In this document: positions 31,864-43,483 of the stretch, in pieces
Layout: each line of letters opens with the position of its first letter
Numbering within the stretch: position 1 is the stretch's first letter
NCBI GenBank assembly: GCA_033220425.1
Contig: CM065647.1
Location: 5,084,001 to 5,148,000, forward strand
Length of the DNA stretch: 64,000 nucleotides
Direction: 5' to 3'
Source: Lepraria neglecta
Lineage: Eukaryota > Ascomycota > Lecanoromycetes > Lecanorales > Stereocaulaceae
Made by a program: the position numbers and the translations under genes
Notes under the pieces: generated by a model
Seen by the model: the letters and a program-made list of their open reading frames with translations, nothing else
What the model was told of the DNA's origin: nothing
The model's database searches: none

Positions 31864-34345
31864 GGCGAGGAATTTTTTAGATTGTTGGTAGTTTGAAGAT
31901 CGCTTGCATTTTTATTGTGTTGGAAGACCAAGTGTACTTAAAATAAGAAAGCTTGAAGCAGGCAAACCTAACACGTATTGATCACATCGCTGAGCTGACT
32001 TCTATGACAGGCGTCCTGCCGAAGGATTGTGCAAGGCGATGAAAGGATGCGAGCTGAACGATCATGTATCGGGCGATGTAGATGACAGGGAGAGACATTT
32101 GGAACGTTTTTAACGGATGATGATGATGCTCGTATATCCGTGAGAGCCCCTGAGCCCATGGTGTGGTCGATAAGCTATGCTGGACGCCTTCGTGATAGCA
32201 AAGGAATCGGCATCGGCATCCACTTGGGGGCAGTGTATGATTAATGAAACATCAGGGACAGATACGCGCAGAGGAATGGACATGAATCGGAGCTAATGTG
32301 AAAAAAATATAGGTATGATGAAGCGCTGGAAGGATTCATGGTCCTGAGCAGTCTTCAGGCAACTGGAGAACATCAAACTCGGAGAGTTTGACAACAAGAG
32401 GAAGCATTGTGAATGCGGCACATTAGACACGGGAGATAGGCTTCTTGGAATGAATATTTGAAGATCCTTAAATAGGGAGGCAAAATGTAATAGTCGTGCA
32501 GTGGCAATTTCGAAAGCCCCGAATCATGGAACGAATCGAGTTGCAGCCGAGACGTTATCCAACAGAAGTTTACGTCGTAAGAGTGGGGATGAGACAGTGA
32601 GATGTCATTCGAAACGTTGCACGTCAGGGACCGAGATAGTGTGTATGCAAGGTACGGCGCGGATTCAGGGTCGCAAATTGGCCGCTTAAGCGAGGTCGCT
32701 TTTTTGTCGCAAGGAGAGCCGCAGGGCTGAGGCTGATTTTGAGGAAGCTGTGACACGTCGCAGACATGTGACAGTTGTTGCCAAAGTGTGTAAGCTTACA
32801 TGAATGTCGCAAATTCGTGTCAGAACAAAGTCTTTGCTAGGGACAAGGCTGGCCAATCGTACAACGTAGGCATGTCCATGCCGGGATTTTGGCGTAGAGT
32901 CTTCTGGGGTTGTCCGAATCCTGCTCTCATAATTAAGCAGTCTGAAGGAACTGGAGGTTTCAAATACAATGGGGTCCATAGGAAGATTATGACACACCTT
33001 CTGCGACATCGAATTTCTACCCCGTGCCATCCCTCGAAGCTGTCGAAGATCTTTCGACATCCCTGTTGATAGGTAAAGACTAGCGAAATGAGTTCAGGTA
33101 GCCCTGCGCCTTCATGGTGAATGCCATTGGTGATAAAGTGCAGTGGTTGCTAGCAGGCGGGCACGAGCTTGCATCTGGATATTTCAGTCCCGTCGAAGGG
33201 GAACCCACAGCTAGACCCAAAATAGAACGCTGAAGAAACATGGTGTTAGAATCCTAGAATGCCTCAATTCACCCAAAGCCAAGAGTCAATAAATCATAGG
33301 AGGGTAAGAAGGAACAATTGAGGCAAAGTGGAAGCGGGAGCTTCGTGAGAACATAAATGTTACAAAAGGCCGAGTAGCATAGCACCTGATCATCCAATTT
33401 ACCGTGAATATGGTGTAATGTTGTGGAGACCGGCCTTCTGCATTCCAAAAATTGCTACAATTAGATCCGCACGGAGGAGAGGCAAATCACTGGATCCTTT
33501 AAGTCTTGAACGCCCATCGAGCAAATATTCAAGCTATATATAGAAGAGTTGCTGCAGAGGGAAGAAGGCGGAGCAGACGTGGATGAGGCAGATAGCCAGA
33601 TCAATTGATGCGCATGAAGAAAAGAATTTCCGTCTCATTTTCGGGGTGGCTTAGGTCGTGGGAAGGTCACCCTTCGGCGGAGGAATTCTCTTTGCGGGCA
33701 AATTAAAGAGAATGAGGTACGCAACCTTGAGAATAGTATCAACAGAGAGAAGGTGCGAGGCATTTTCTGCCAAGTTGTCCACTTTCACATTTGATTAGCG
33801 TTGCTGACGTAATCAAAATGCCAAGACTTCGAATGCCAAGGCCCGTTGTAGTTGAAAAAATCTGAAGTCTTCTGTCGCCCGAATTTGTCTTGCCCAACGC
33901 AAGCTTTGAATATACAAGAATTCTGACAGTCTATTTGCCTTGAGGTCATCAACATTGAAATAGTCGACAAGGGCTTGAGGCTCAGAAAGTGCCTGTTCCA
34001 AGGGGTCTACTGAACCAGGCCCTTGGGCAATATCGCTGTGACAAAGTGATACTTTGGCTCTACGAGAAGCCAACATGATATAGTTCCTGAATTCTGTCAA
34101 TATTATCCCAATACTGGATACATTAAAATGCACTATAGTGTTTGTCTTATCAAATTATTGCACATGACTTCTGAAAATCCAACTTGCTTATCCCATGCTT
34201 AATTTCATCTACTTTGAGATTTGACATGATTTTACGTCAATGCCTTTCCTAGTTTTCCTCTTGCATATATTAAATGACCATCTCAACAGCTTCAAATCCA
34301 CTCAACCATTGAACCTACAAACCCCGTTCTAGGTGTAAGATCAGG
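31864..34345. other. Gene-poor stretch after copy A
   Basis: 2.5 kb with no supported gene. A 106-codon minus-strand ORF at 33813-34133 has protein-like composition (FLYIQSLRWARQIRATEDF) but nothing to confirm it. A short word at about 32188-32205 (CCTTCGTGATAGCAAAGG) recurs near 41140, hinting at shared ancestry of inter-copy DNA. Confidence 0.4.
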
Positions 34346-34894
34346 ATGGCCACCTTTCTCACCTCACCCACGGAAATGCGCTTTCAAATTTACAAGGAGC
34401 TTCGTATCTTTGAATTTCAAAGCAATTACATCATCAGTACCGTTGAAAGATACCCGAATCAGTTCCGGCAGCTTCCGATTCCATACTTCAATTCTTCGAG
34501 TGAACAAACAAGTCAGCAACGAAGCACTGGAGATCTTCTATGGCTCAAAAACATTCAACATATCAGCAAATATCAGCACACAACTTCTTCCAAGCATGAC
34601 CCGCTATCGTGATTCACATCCGCAGCTGTACCTCTATCGCAATATTCGAAAATTCCGTCTACAAATTTGTCCACTTTGCTTTCTTCCGCCTGGGAAAAGC
34701 ACGCCTAAGTGAGTCTGGAGCTCATAGCAGGCATATTGAGTCAGCTGTCTGTGTTTTCCGAGAGAATTTGCTATCTCAGTGAGGAATCTCCAGGATCTGG
34801 GCTGTCGGGGAAGCTGATCAAGCAAGGGTTGGGTGAATTCTGGGAACACGTTATGGCAATGAGAGAGAGGGAACTTTTGAAGACGTCAAAGTGA
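34346..34894 (+). pseudogene. Degraded F-box-like gene
   Basis: Frame 1 begins MATFLTSPTEMRFQIYKELR, like the F-box-type start of many fungal proteins (LPTELRxxIYxxL). About 100 bp later a different frame carries SILRVNKQVSNEALEIFYGS, the motif that usually follows in the same proteins (ILRVNRQIxxEAxxIFYGxNTF). A third frame after 34712 continues with helical sequence to a stop at 34892. The gap between frames is too short for an intron, so small deletions are likely. Such F-box-like genes are abundant and expendable in filamentous fungi. Confidence 0.55.
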
Positions 34895-35453
34895 TCATGG
34901 CGATCGATGAAAGGGGCAGGGGGGTGTTTTTACTGTAACGCTGAAGCGGTTTGTTAGGGGATGATCTGGTATGCTCTGGGGCTTACCGTGTGGGATCCTC
35001 CACCAGGATCCATTTTATTAGAACTTAATGCTTTGTAGTTTTAATTTGTGATTAGGAGTAGCTTTTCATACACAAGAGACCCCAGTATTTCCTTGCACCG
35101 ACCCTTTTAAAATAAACGTGCAACGTAGAACCTTAGCCTGTCCAAAGGATTTATCGAGCCCGCAAATGTTCACCTACTGAAAGAAATGACAGAGCGTAAT
35201 TATTTCGGCATGCGGGACCCTTCCAGATTGCAGGAAAAGCCCAAGCCGTTTATTCCAGATCGAACCCGACTTGTAGTCTTTTCATTGGTGAACGCTCCAA
35301 AAGCCACCTGAGCAAGCTAGGATTGTTGGGCGTCCACTTCGATGCAAGAAGCCGAATGTACGCTATGGAAATGATGGATGATCTCAGACATTACGCATCG
35401 CAGACAGGGGTCTCTAGGCACTAGGTAGCGGTTGAGCAATTAAAAGAGCCATA

Positions 35454-35740
35454 GAATGTCTCTGATTATGGAAGGAGCCTTGGATGATGGTCATTGTGCA
35501 TCGCTTGGGACTAGCCAGCGGCATCGCGGCAAATCCAATTCGTTAACGAATAAGAGCCGGTGGAAGTGATCAAAAGCGTCATTTCAGGTGGTGGCCATGA
35601 CAGATGTGCGCCAAGACCACCGAGGCTCGCCCGAAAGATTTGCAAGGATGATTTTGAGGCTGGTGGCTGCGTCCAAAGACAACACTAAATGTCTCTGGTT
35701 GTGGAAGGAGCCTTGGAAGGGTTTCATTGTGTAGAAGGGT
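35454..35740 (+). repeat. Diverged direct repeat, about 234 bp apart
   Basis: ATGTCTCTGATTATGGAAGG and its continuation GAGCCTTGGATGATGGTCAT near 35455 recur near 35690 as ATGTCTCTGGTTGTGGAAGG and GAGCCTTGGAAGGGTTTCAT. The right copy runs directly into the MITE. Confidence 0.6.
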
Positions 35741-35820
35741 TCACCCCCCAACTGCGCAACCCAGTCAGCCCTATAGGGTTGCGAACTTGGGGGTTTGCGC
35801 ACTGGCGGGGTGAACCCTTC
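35734..35820. mobile_element. 87-bp MITE-like element
   Basis: GAAGGGTTCACCCC at the left end is exactly inverted at the right end and flanked by TA on each side (35732-35733 and 35821-35822). The inverted similarity continues inward through TGCGCAA and GCAACCC, so almost the whole element can fold into one imperfect hairpin. TA flanks suggest mobilisation by a Tc1/mariner-type transposase. The ends differ from those of the 2.4-kb pogo element, so that element is not an obvious parent. Confidence 0.75.
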
Positions 35821-36614
35821 TATCGCTTATCCAGGGCGTCGCTAGCTCTTTGACCGCTCCTTCCAATCATTCCCTCTTCTGCACCCGGACAGTCTCCTGC
35901 ATCTGCACAAAAACTAAACTCAGCGCTCCAGGCTCCTTGTGATACTTGTACGTCTGCCAGGCTAACCTCGATGGTCTTGACCTACATCTGTGATGTCTCC
36001 ACTCCTGGCCACCAACAGTGCAATTTCGCTGTCGCATGTGATGAATCCACCAATCTCAGGGAAGGCTCAACGCCTTACCTTTAAAGTTCCCCTTCTGGTA
36101 TCTTCCGTTGATCCCCTCTTTGTGAGATGGCGACTGTGTGACACACTATGAGGTGGCCTATTCTCCTTCTGTAAGATCAGAAAGCGCTGAGCAGCGAATT
36201 TTCGCCTAGGATCCCAGCTGTCATGCTCTTATCGTCCTGTCTATGAACCCCATGCACGTGCATCCATGTCGAAAGGCCGGCAGGAGATCATGTCCCGTGG
36301 ACGCTCGAATCCGAACAACGCCATAATAGTTACGTACTTTGTTTATCTACACCTCCTCGTAGCCTCTTAGCCATAGAAAGACATTGTGTGACGGGGTTTG
36401 TGCAGCTTACGAATTACATTGAACCTATGAGATGACCCACGAGATGAATTTCATTGTCGTCTATGCTAAACGACAAGTTAGCCTCCTTGGGCCCATGCAT
36501 CTTAGAACCAAGACAACTTCAAGTGCAAAGTTTCCCCTTATTTAAATCCAGGTCGAGCCCACCAATTTAGACCACAGTGACTTTCCAAACTGTTACACAC
36601 TACTCTCGCCTATC

Positions 36615-37058
36615 ATGGAACTCTCAGTCAACGGCCAAGCCTACTCAACATACGAAGCTCAAATCGCATGCGCCCTCAAGCTCCACATAAACACTGAGGA
36701 CGGTCCACTGAGTGACGAGACGATTCGCAGCATCATCGGCACCATGCGTAATGGTCTAGGAGCAGAGCCCATTCCATGCCATAATTTAGTCTCCGGACTT
36801 CAGAATAGCTCGGATGCTTCGCATAGGGCAATATACGACGAAGTGTGCAGCAATAAGGATCACTGGGAGCCAAAAGCAAAGGAAGTCTATAGGAAATGGT
36901 GGGATATGCATAGCGAGGTTGTCCAAAGGTGATTACATAAGTTTATTCTTCAACTAAATTGCAAAGAAACTGAGACATGCTGTAGGCTTCATGCTAGTGG
37001 AGAAATCTCGCAGTATCTACACACGGGCGAGAGTCCTTCAGGCCTTGAAGGAATATGA
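36615..37058 (+). CDS. Array gene B, small protein family of unknown function
   Basis: The only copy on the plus strand. Two exons (36615-36928, 36986-37058; intron 57 bp) give 128 aa. It is the clearest representative: MELSVNGQAYSTYEAQIACA (residues 1-20), then DETIRSIIGTMRNGLG (34-49), EPIPCHNLVSGLQ (51-63), HRAIYDEV (70-77), HWEPKAKEVYRKWWDMHSE (83-101) and VVQR, where the phase-2 intron falls. Exon 2 encodes LHASGEISQYLHTGESPSG. Cys19, Cys55, Trp84 and Trp95 correspond to the most conserved positions in the family. The protein is predicted mostly helical and soluble. Without the splice it would end at QR with a stop two bases into the intron. Confidence 0.75.
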
Positions 37059-40000
37059 AAGGATGCAGGTAGCTTGGATGAGACGAGATTGATTACGAAG
37101 GCGAAAACTGAACAAACAAGGTCTTGATTTTTGCTCGCGAATGATGTAATTAGGAACCTCCTAACAATTGAGATAAAAGATGAAAGATCATTGTCCACTA
37201 AGCATCCAAATTCTAGTGGAAGTGAGACGAGACTCCCTTTACACTCTTGCTGGAAGCTGCGTCAGCTGCAAGGCCAGTAGGTCAGGAGAGCCGTAGGTGT
37301 ATAGGTCACTGACTGGATGAAAAAGCTAGATTTGGTATACTTTTCGGATGCGTGAGGATTCACAACGTTTACTAGTAATCAGTTGGTCATCCACAGTTCA
37401 GGCCTCAATTAATTCCCTCGCTCATAGGTCTAAGGTTCTGTTCTGATACCTCCAAATGGTAGTCATTAGTCATGTCATACTGGTAAGTAGTTCGATTTTT
37501 GATTTGCCGGAGATGATTCTTCATTTCTAGCCAAAAGAATAGCCGCGAGATTTATTGAGTGCATGCACTGCATGATGCCAGGTGGTATCATTTCGGTCGA
37601 CGCTCAAAATACTGCAGAAAGGTATAAAAGTGAACGGCGTCTAGGACGAATATAGTCGGCTCGATTATCGTGGCTGGGGGCGTTGCTAGCAAATCTGGGA
37701 GAGACTAATATGGAACGGTCCTCGATCCATGCCAAATCGTGAGGTTATGAATCCTTCCGTTGTGAAAACGTGGCTGATGTGCACTGGGACTTATAGTCGG
37801 AGGTTGGTGGCGTTGATCTGTCCAAATGCAACAGCCTGCGCGTTGTTAGCGAAGGTGTGGGATGGCAATTACCTGGTTGCAAGGCCAATGAGTAAGCACC
37901 AGTCTTTCGATCATAAGCCCTTGATGGGTTGTAAATGGTCTCCAAGTTCGACTGCGTGGCGAAGGAAGACAGGATTTTCCATGTCTGCCGCGATCCCTAT
38001 TTAGCGAGTCAAAGCTTGCTCTTCTCCCGCTTGAACGCCCAAGGATCATCCCGGTGGCGCGAGTTGTCATAATTTCTATCAATGATAAGCCTTCGATGAA
38101 AAGGTCCAAGAGGATCATATCGTTCCTTGTCAGGAAATCTAGGCAGATGCGATCTTGAGCTTCATCATTCATGGTGAAGTAGGCTCTTTCTCCTTAAATA
38201 AAATCAAGAGAGGAAGGAAATGCCTCAAACAATACGCTCAGGTACCTCTAGGTTAGAATGGTCAGCTAGTCCTTCGGGTACCAAGAGCGTAGCTCATTTG
38301 AGAACAAGGTCGGTCGATCATTATTGGCTCAATTTCCTAACAATTTTAAGCGACCCAAGCACAAGCCTTACGAATCATGTCGACATCTCCCGTTGACTTC
38401 TTGCATTGGGGTTAACTATTCCATCTACAGTTAGCTGCTCGAAATGAAATCGAGCAGCTAACCGAAATCAGTCTAGCCGTTCGGTTATAGATTAGCAATA
38501 AGTCGGTGTAAATTATCCACCAGTCTATCCATCTAGGGTGTCATCCCACGCTGCTTTACCCTATCAGCTAGCAACCCTGGACCTTGGTAGGCCCTAGAAC
38601 CTGCATTCTTGCCAGCCGATGTGATCAGGACAAGTTGCGGACATGAACAAGCCTCACGGAGTAGGGCGACTCGAGTCACTAATACACAAAACAAGAAGAT
38701 CAGACCCTTAAACGTGTTGGTATTTGAACTCTTCTGATTTGGGCTTAAGGGGAAAGGGGGAGACCGCCACCATCATGTTCAATCCGCAGCTCCTATATAG
38801 AACCCATGGATCTTGCAGCCTTGTCTTTGCAAATTTCCTGAATAGTGCTGCGTTTTCCTTTTTCGCACCGTCTGTTAGGAACCGCTTTTTCTCCTGCAAT
38901 CCACATGCAAGCAATCGATGGCGTTTGACAACGGCGCGCGCTTGATAGTCTTCAAAGTTTAGTCTAACGTATCTCACCTTCTGACGACGACCTCCGTTCG
39001 CATTACCTGAGACTCATGGACTCATCTATCACCCTCCAACCTCCAGAAGGATGACGAGAGAGATGCGAGGGTATGATCAAGGGTACAATGTCAGTCAGAT
39101 CTCTAAAGCCTTGGCACAAGAAATTGAACGAGCGAACACGGGAGCTCATATGCCTCCTCTCGACTGTCCATTAAATATTTTGCAGCTGAGATCATTTTTA
39201 AGACGTAAGAATTCGTCGCGTGAGCACGGATGACGCTAGATGGTTGGATGAAACATACTGGGCCGGACAGAAACAGTGGCGACAGGCGGGAAGTTGGAGA
39301 GGATAATCGACTATGGAGTCAACCTCGTGTCACTAATTGAACCCAACGGCAGCAAGAAGACTACCCTAGACGCTTTACCTATTTTCAGTTCTTGCCTCCC
39401 GAAGCACTGGCTCAGGAAGTACGAGAATGATAGCAAGGAACATGAAAGAAGCAACAGAGTTACAGAAGAACATGAATAGCGCTGGCAACATTCAAAAACG
39501 GTGTTGGAAAGGACTTGGATAAACTGTGAGACAATATTGACGCAGGATGATTATTTGAGTAACGAGAGAAAGCAACACGACTCATCATGAAAGGTGGTAA
39601 AATAAGCGATACTGGGATGGCTCCAATGAAAAGACGCAGTCACTCTCTATCGACGGCCACAACTTCACGAGAACCCATGACATACCTTTCCAATTGGTAG
39701 GGGGCATTGCTTCCTTGATGAACTCTAGTGCCTCGCAGCGAGATTCTCCAGCTATGAGAGGATCATTGCTGAGTTGTTGGGGGGCTTCTCAGCTTTCAGT
39801 CTTGACCCGCAAGTCGGAGTCTCGGACTTAGGTCCAAGCTAGCACAGAACGTGCCTCTGCCTTGCAGCAGGGCCGCATGCAATCAAAGCGCCCATGCACT
39901 GACCACACCGATGACGTTATTCGCTTAGCCTCTAATAGCCAACGAAGCACAGGCGATATCAGCGACTCTGACTGCGAATGTGCTCTGAAGGGAGTAGAGT

Positions 40001-40193
40001 GATCTGACAAGGCCTTGAAGTGCGCGAATATTATTCATTATGTATGGTACGTAGCAGGAGCTTTAGATTGCAGAACTTCCACAACATAGAGACCTTCTCC
40101 CGCTTACAAGCAACCAGAATCCACGCCTCCCTATCCCTTTTGTGGTCTCCACTCTCGTATCCACTCCTCAATGCGGGCGACCTGCCTCCACCA
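37059..40193. other. Gene-poor stretch between copies B and C
   Basis: 3.1 kb. Short ORFs only. It contains a 13-bp-stem hairpin at 38430-38462. No supported gene. Confidence 0.45.
38430..38462. repeat. Perfect 13-bp-stem hairpin
   Basis: GTTAGCTGCTCGA (38430-38442) and its exact inverse TCGAGCAGCTAAC (38450-38462) enclose a 7-nt loop. A second, smaller inverted pair (TAACCGA and TCGGTTA) begins inside the right arm and closes near 38488. Confidence 0.8.
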
Positions 40194-40615
40194 TCACCCG
40201 TAAGGTCTGGAAGGCCGGTCCGTGTTCAGATAACTCATCGAGTTCCCTTGAGATCTGAGTCTGCATCATGATTTAGCCTCCAGCAGCTCCTGTTCAAATG
40301 CCATCAACTATACCTCTCGACCAACTGACTGTATGCGTCCCACCAACTCCGATAAGCTTCTCGTGCTCGAGGCTCCCAAGAAAATCGGTCGTTGAGGATG
40401 GTGGCGTATATATTGCGGTGGGAGGCATGAGGACTTTGTCGCAATGAGGAGACCAGATTATTGCAGGAGATGGGTTCGGCGCCGAGGCCATTACGCGTGG
40501 TGGCGATTATAGTGCCGAGAGTCTCCTCTGAGACCTGTGTGTAAAGTTGGAGGGCCACAGCCAGACTCAATTCGTCCGGTAGATACTCTTGGTTGTTGAT
40601 GTGGTGGAGAGGCAT
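40194..40615 (-). CDS. Array gene C, small protein family of unknown function
   Basis: Two exons (40314-40615, 40194-40260; intron 53 bp) give 122 aa. It starts MPLHHINNQEYLPDELSLAV, the most altered N-terminus: the usual YEAQ-x-AC block is DELSLAVAL, lacking the first conserved Cys. The rest is typical: SEETLGTIIATTRNGLG, PISCNNLVSSLRQS, HRNIYATILNDRFSWEPRAR, EAYRSWWDAYSQLVER. Exon 2 reads LRSQGNSMSYLNTDRPSRPY. An upstream in-frame ATG (40630) exists, but the chosen one aligns with the other copies. Confidence 0.72.
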
Positions 40616-43069
40616 GGTGGGTAGTAGCAATAGCGAATCTTTGTTAATGACATGGAAGGCAATTTGACAAGTAAAACCAAAGGGAATGCCATGTACTTAA
40701 AGGATGCGAGCGGCCATGTTGTGTTAGAATACGAGACCTGAAAGAACCTGGTCACTGAATCACAGGGTTCGGTCGAGCCTAGAGAATGCTGGAGTAAAGT
40801 AAAAATCTTGACTGCCATTCGATGGTTGAAAGGATTGGAAAATTACAGGGGGTAGACCTGAAGGGAAGAAGAAAGTGTTCTATCAACTGATCTATTCTTA
40901 ACGCCTAGGAACCGGGGACCTAGAGTTGAAGGAGGCCGAGTTGATGCGTGGTGGGCTACCTCAGCAGCAGTGTTGGCTTACTGCGCTGGGAAGGGTCTCT
41001 ACGCTTGGAGTTGCTAATCGTCTTGTGCGTTTTCCAATTCATAGATTAAAGGAAGGCGACGCTGCAAGGGAGAAACTCTGTTAGAGCCCCCATCAAAATA
41101 GATCTGCGAGTGCAAAGCCATTGATACGACCGACGCTCAGACACTTTCGTGGTAGCAAAGGTCTAGAATGTAACATGAATCTTGACGATGTAAACCGCAG
41201 TGTCTCTGGTAATTGTGGTCATTAAGTTCAGGCTAGCTGATGGATTGTGAGGACCGACGGAGCAATGTTAGCCCAGGGGTAGCAATAGCTTCCACTACAA
41301 GCAAGTCTTGTCGGTGAACAAAAATCTTAAACTTGCCCCATCTTGACTTAGCTCGGGTCCAGACTTGTCACCATTGCATGTAATATCGAGGTCAGCCAAT
41401 AAATTTAAAGTTAAAACTCTTTTCCCCGTGGCTCGATTTATCGACCACTACATGGTGGCAGTAATGACGAGGATCTAATATTCCACGGACCAAAGGATCT
41501 AGTTGAGCCTTGACGGTAAGGGAGTCAGCCCTAAACACGTGGCACAGAACCAGAATCTTGCTTCGGGCTGTAATAAAATCTTGGGTACAGCTAAGCCATC
41601 TTCCGAAGTTCCCCCCAGGGGCCACCAACGGAGCAACAGCCTCATCCGGGCTGCTGGTAACCTTCATCTCCCATAACCCAAAGTCAAAGTTCATCGACGC
41701 CGTGTGAAGTGTGCTCTTGGATGGACCAGTGAACTGCCAGAGTATAATTTTTGGACCGAAATGGCGGTGTGCATAATTTCCCGATTGCTGTTTTCCGGGT
41801 GACTTGTAGGAACCAACCTCCAGAGCGAGATATCCAATTGCGTGCCCCGGGACCTTCAATGCCAGAATAAGTGAAATAGCAGGGCGCGCCCAGATTTAGA
41901 CTTCGTTACGACTTTGCGTCTCAAGGATGAGGAACCGCACGATTCGGGGCCAAGGCCGAGGCTATCGAAAGTCACAATAAAATGGTCTCTGCCCTTCTAG
42001 ATCTCTAACAAGCCACAATAATTAAGCACAACACGACTTTTCAAGCAGTAGACTCCACCAGCTGATAATCACTTGAGACGTATTAGCTTCTTTTGCCGAA
42101 GAAGTTCTACCTTCTTACTGAGAGATCTTCAAGCTCGATGGTTTGGCGAGGAAGTGATGAGGATCAAAAAGCTTTTAGGCGAAACGGTTAAGGCTTTTGT
42201 CTATTACACGAGCAACTCAAGGAGCGCTCGCCAAGAACAGGATCGCAGAGTACTCTGAAGCGGAACAGGTAAAAACGTAGGCTTGAGGCTCTACGTTCAG
42301 ACGGAACATCCTTTGGCGGGCAAATCTGACCTCGATTGCATCTTGAGCCGGGTCCGACGCGTCTTTGGTCAGCCGAGATTAGCAGAACCACATTGAATCG
42401 AGATGTGGCTTGTTCTAGTGCTGCCAAAGGTCCTCTTGTGGGACCTAAGGAACCGAAGGAGCTGAAGCTGTGGTAATGCACTGTTGGGTAGTCATGCATG
42501 GCGCTAAGGCAGGGGCGATGGTGCTAATCAAACCCGTCACACCATCACCAATTCCATAATATCAAGATCACGTACTTTCTTTCCAAGCACTATCAGCATT
42601 GTTTCCTTACTTTGTAATTCGGTGATGATACGACTGTGAAAGTGGTGCTGGTTAAGTTTTTCTTTTCGCCCAGACGATTTGGTTGGACAGCTGACTAATT
42701 GATTACTCATCACTTGGCACCTGTTGACCCGGATCTCTAAGGGAGTTCGCATTTCTATCATGATCACGGAATCTGAAATGCTGAAGTATATCGCGTGTCT
42801 GCATTGTCCAAGAGACGGTCGATGCCTACTCCGTTGGTCGCCTAAGCTACACGATGAATCCATTGCTTTCTTCAGAAAAAAATCTTCAAGTGTCGAATTG
42901 ACAAAGGGCTTCCTCGAACCAGCGAGTGTGCCGTGCCTGCAAGGAAAAGCCAAAGACCACCTCAACCCAAGCACCCGAAATGTTCTTTCTCAACTCCTGC
43001 CACCATGTCTCCGAGCAGGCAATCTGCCCTGATCCAACTTCAGCCGTGTTTCATCCACCTTGCAGCCGC
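40616..43069. other. Gene-poor stretch between copies C and D
   Basis: 2.5 kb. ORFs at 41392-41859 (-) and 42537-42974 (-) are long by chance standards but have no recognisable motif or homologue within the window. I see no clear repeat. Confidence 0.4.
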
Positions 43070-43483
43070 CTAAAAGTACTGATGAAGCTCTCCTCGGGTT
43101 TGGAGTCTGCAAGTATGTCAGCTTACCGCTCTAATGAGCCGCAGATCATCCAGTTATGTCATGATGCACCTTTGCACAGCCTGGCTGTTGGCGTTCCACC
43201 ACCCGCGGTGGACCTCTCGCGCTTCTCGCTCCCAGTATGCCCGATTGCTGTTGACGGCGACCAATAGTGTGCGGCAGGGGCCGTTGGAGCCTTGCTGTAT
43301 TGCTGACACCAAGCCGCGGCAAGGTACCGACGATGTCCCGAAGCCATGTCGAATGAAACTTATGATACTGCCCAACGTCTCTTCGTTGACGGTGTAACCT
43401 TCCGAGTTGGAGTATAGTCTCAGGGCACATGCCAGCTGAGCTTCGTACTGCGAGTACTGTTGACCGTTGATTGAGAGCGCCAT
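43070..43483 (-). CDS. Array gene D, small protein family of unknown function
   Basis: Two exons (43170-43483, 43070-43106; intron 63 bp with a GCTGAC branch site and TTGCAG acceptor) give 116 aa. The order is MALSINGQQYSQYEAQLACA, then NEETLGSIISFIRHGFG, SVPCRGLVSAIQQ, NSNRAYWEREAREVHRGWWN, ANSQAVQR. The short exon 2 reads LQTRGELHQYF. The 5' flank of this gene is alignable with that of copy E for about 1.5 kb. Confidence 0.75.

Larger units (their letters stand above)
34895..36614. other. Intergenic region with MITE and direct repeat
   Basis: 1.7 kb without a gene. It contains an 87-bp MITE-like palindrome (35734-35820) and a diverged direct repeat (35454-35510 and 35688-35740). Confidence 0.5.

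Noticed and set aside
33813-34133. 106-codon minus-strand ORF with protein-like composition
   Set aside because: No homologue in the window, no splice partner and no known motif; could be a gene fragment but cannot be supported.
41392-41859. 155-codon minus-strand ORF
   Set aside because: No domain, overlapped by an opposite-strand ORF, and lies in decayed inter-copy DNA.
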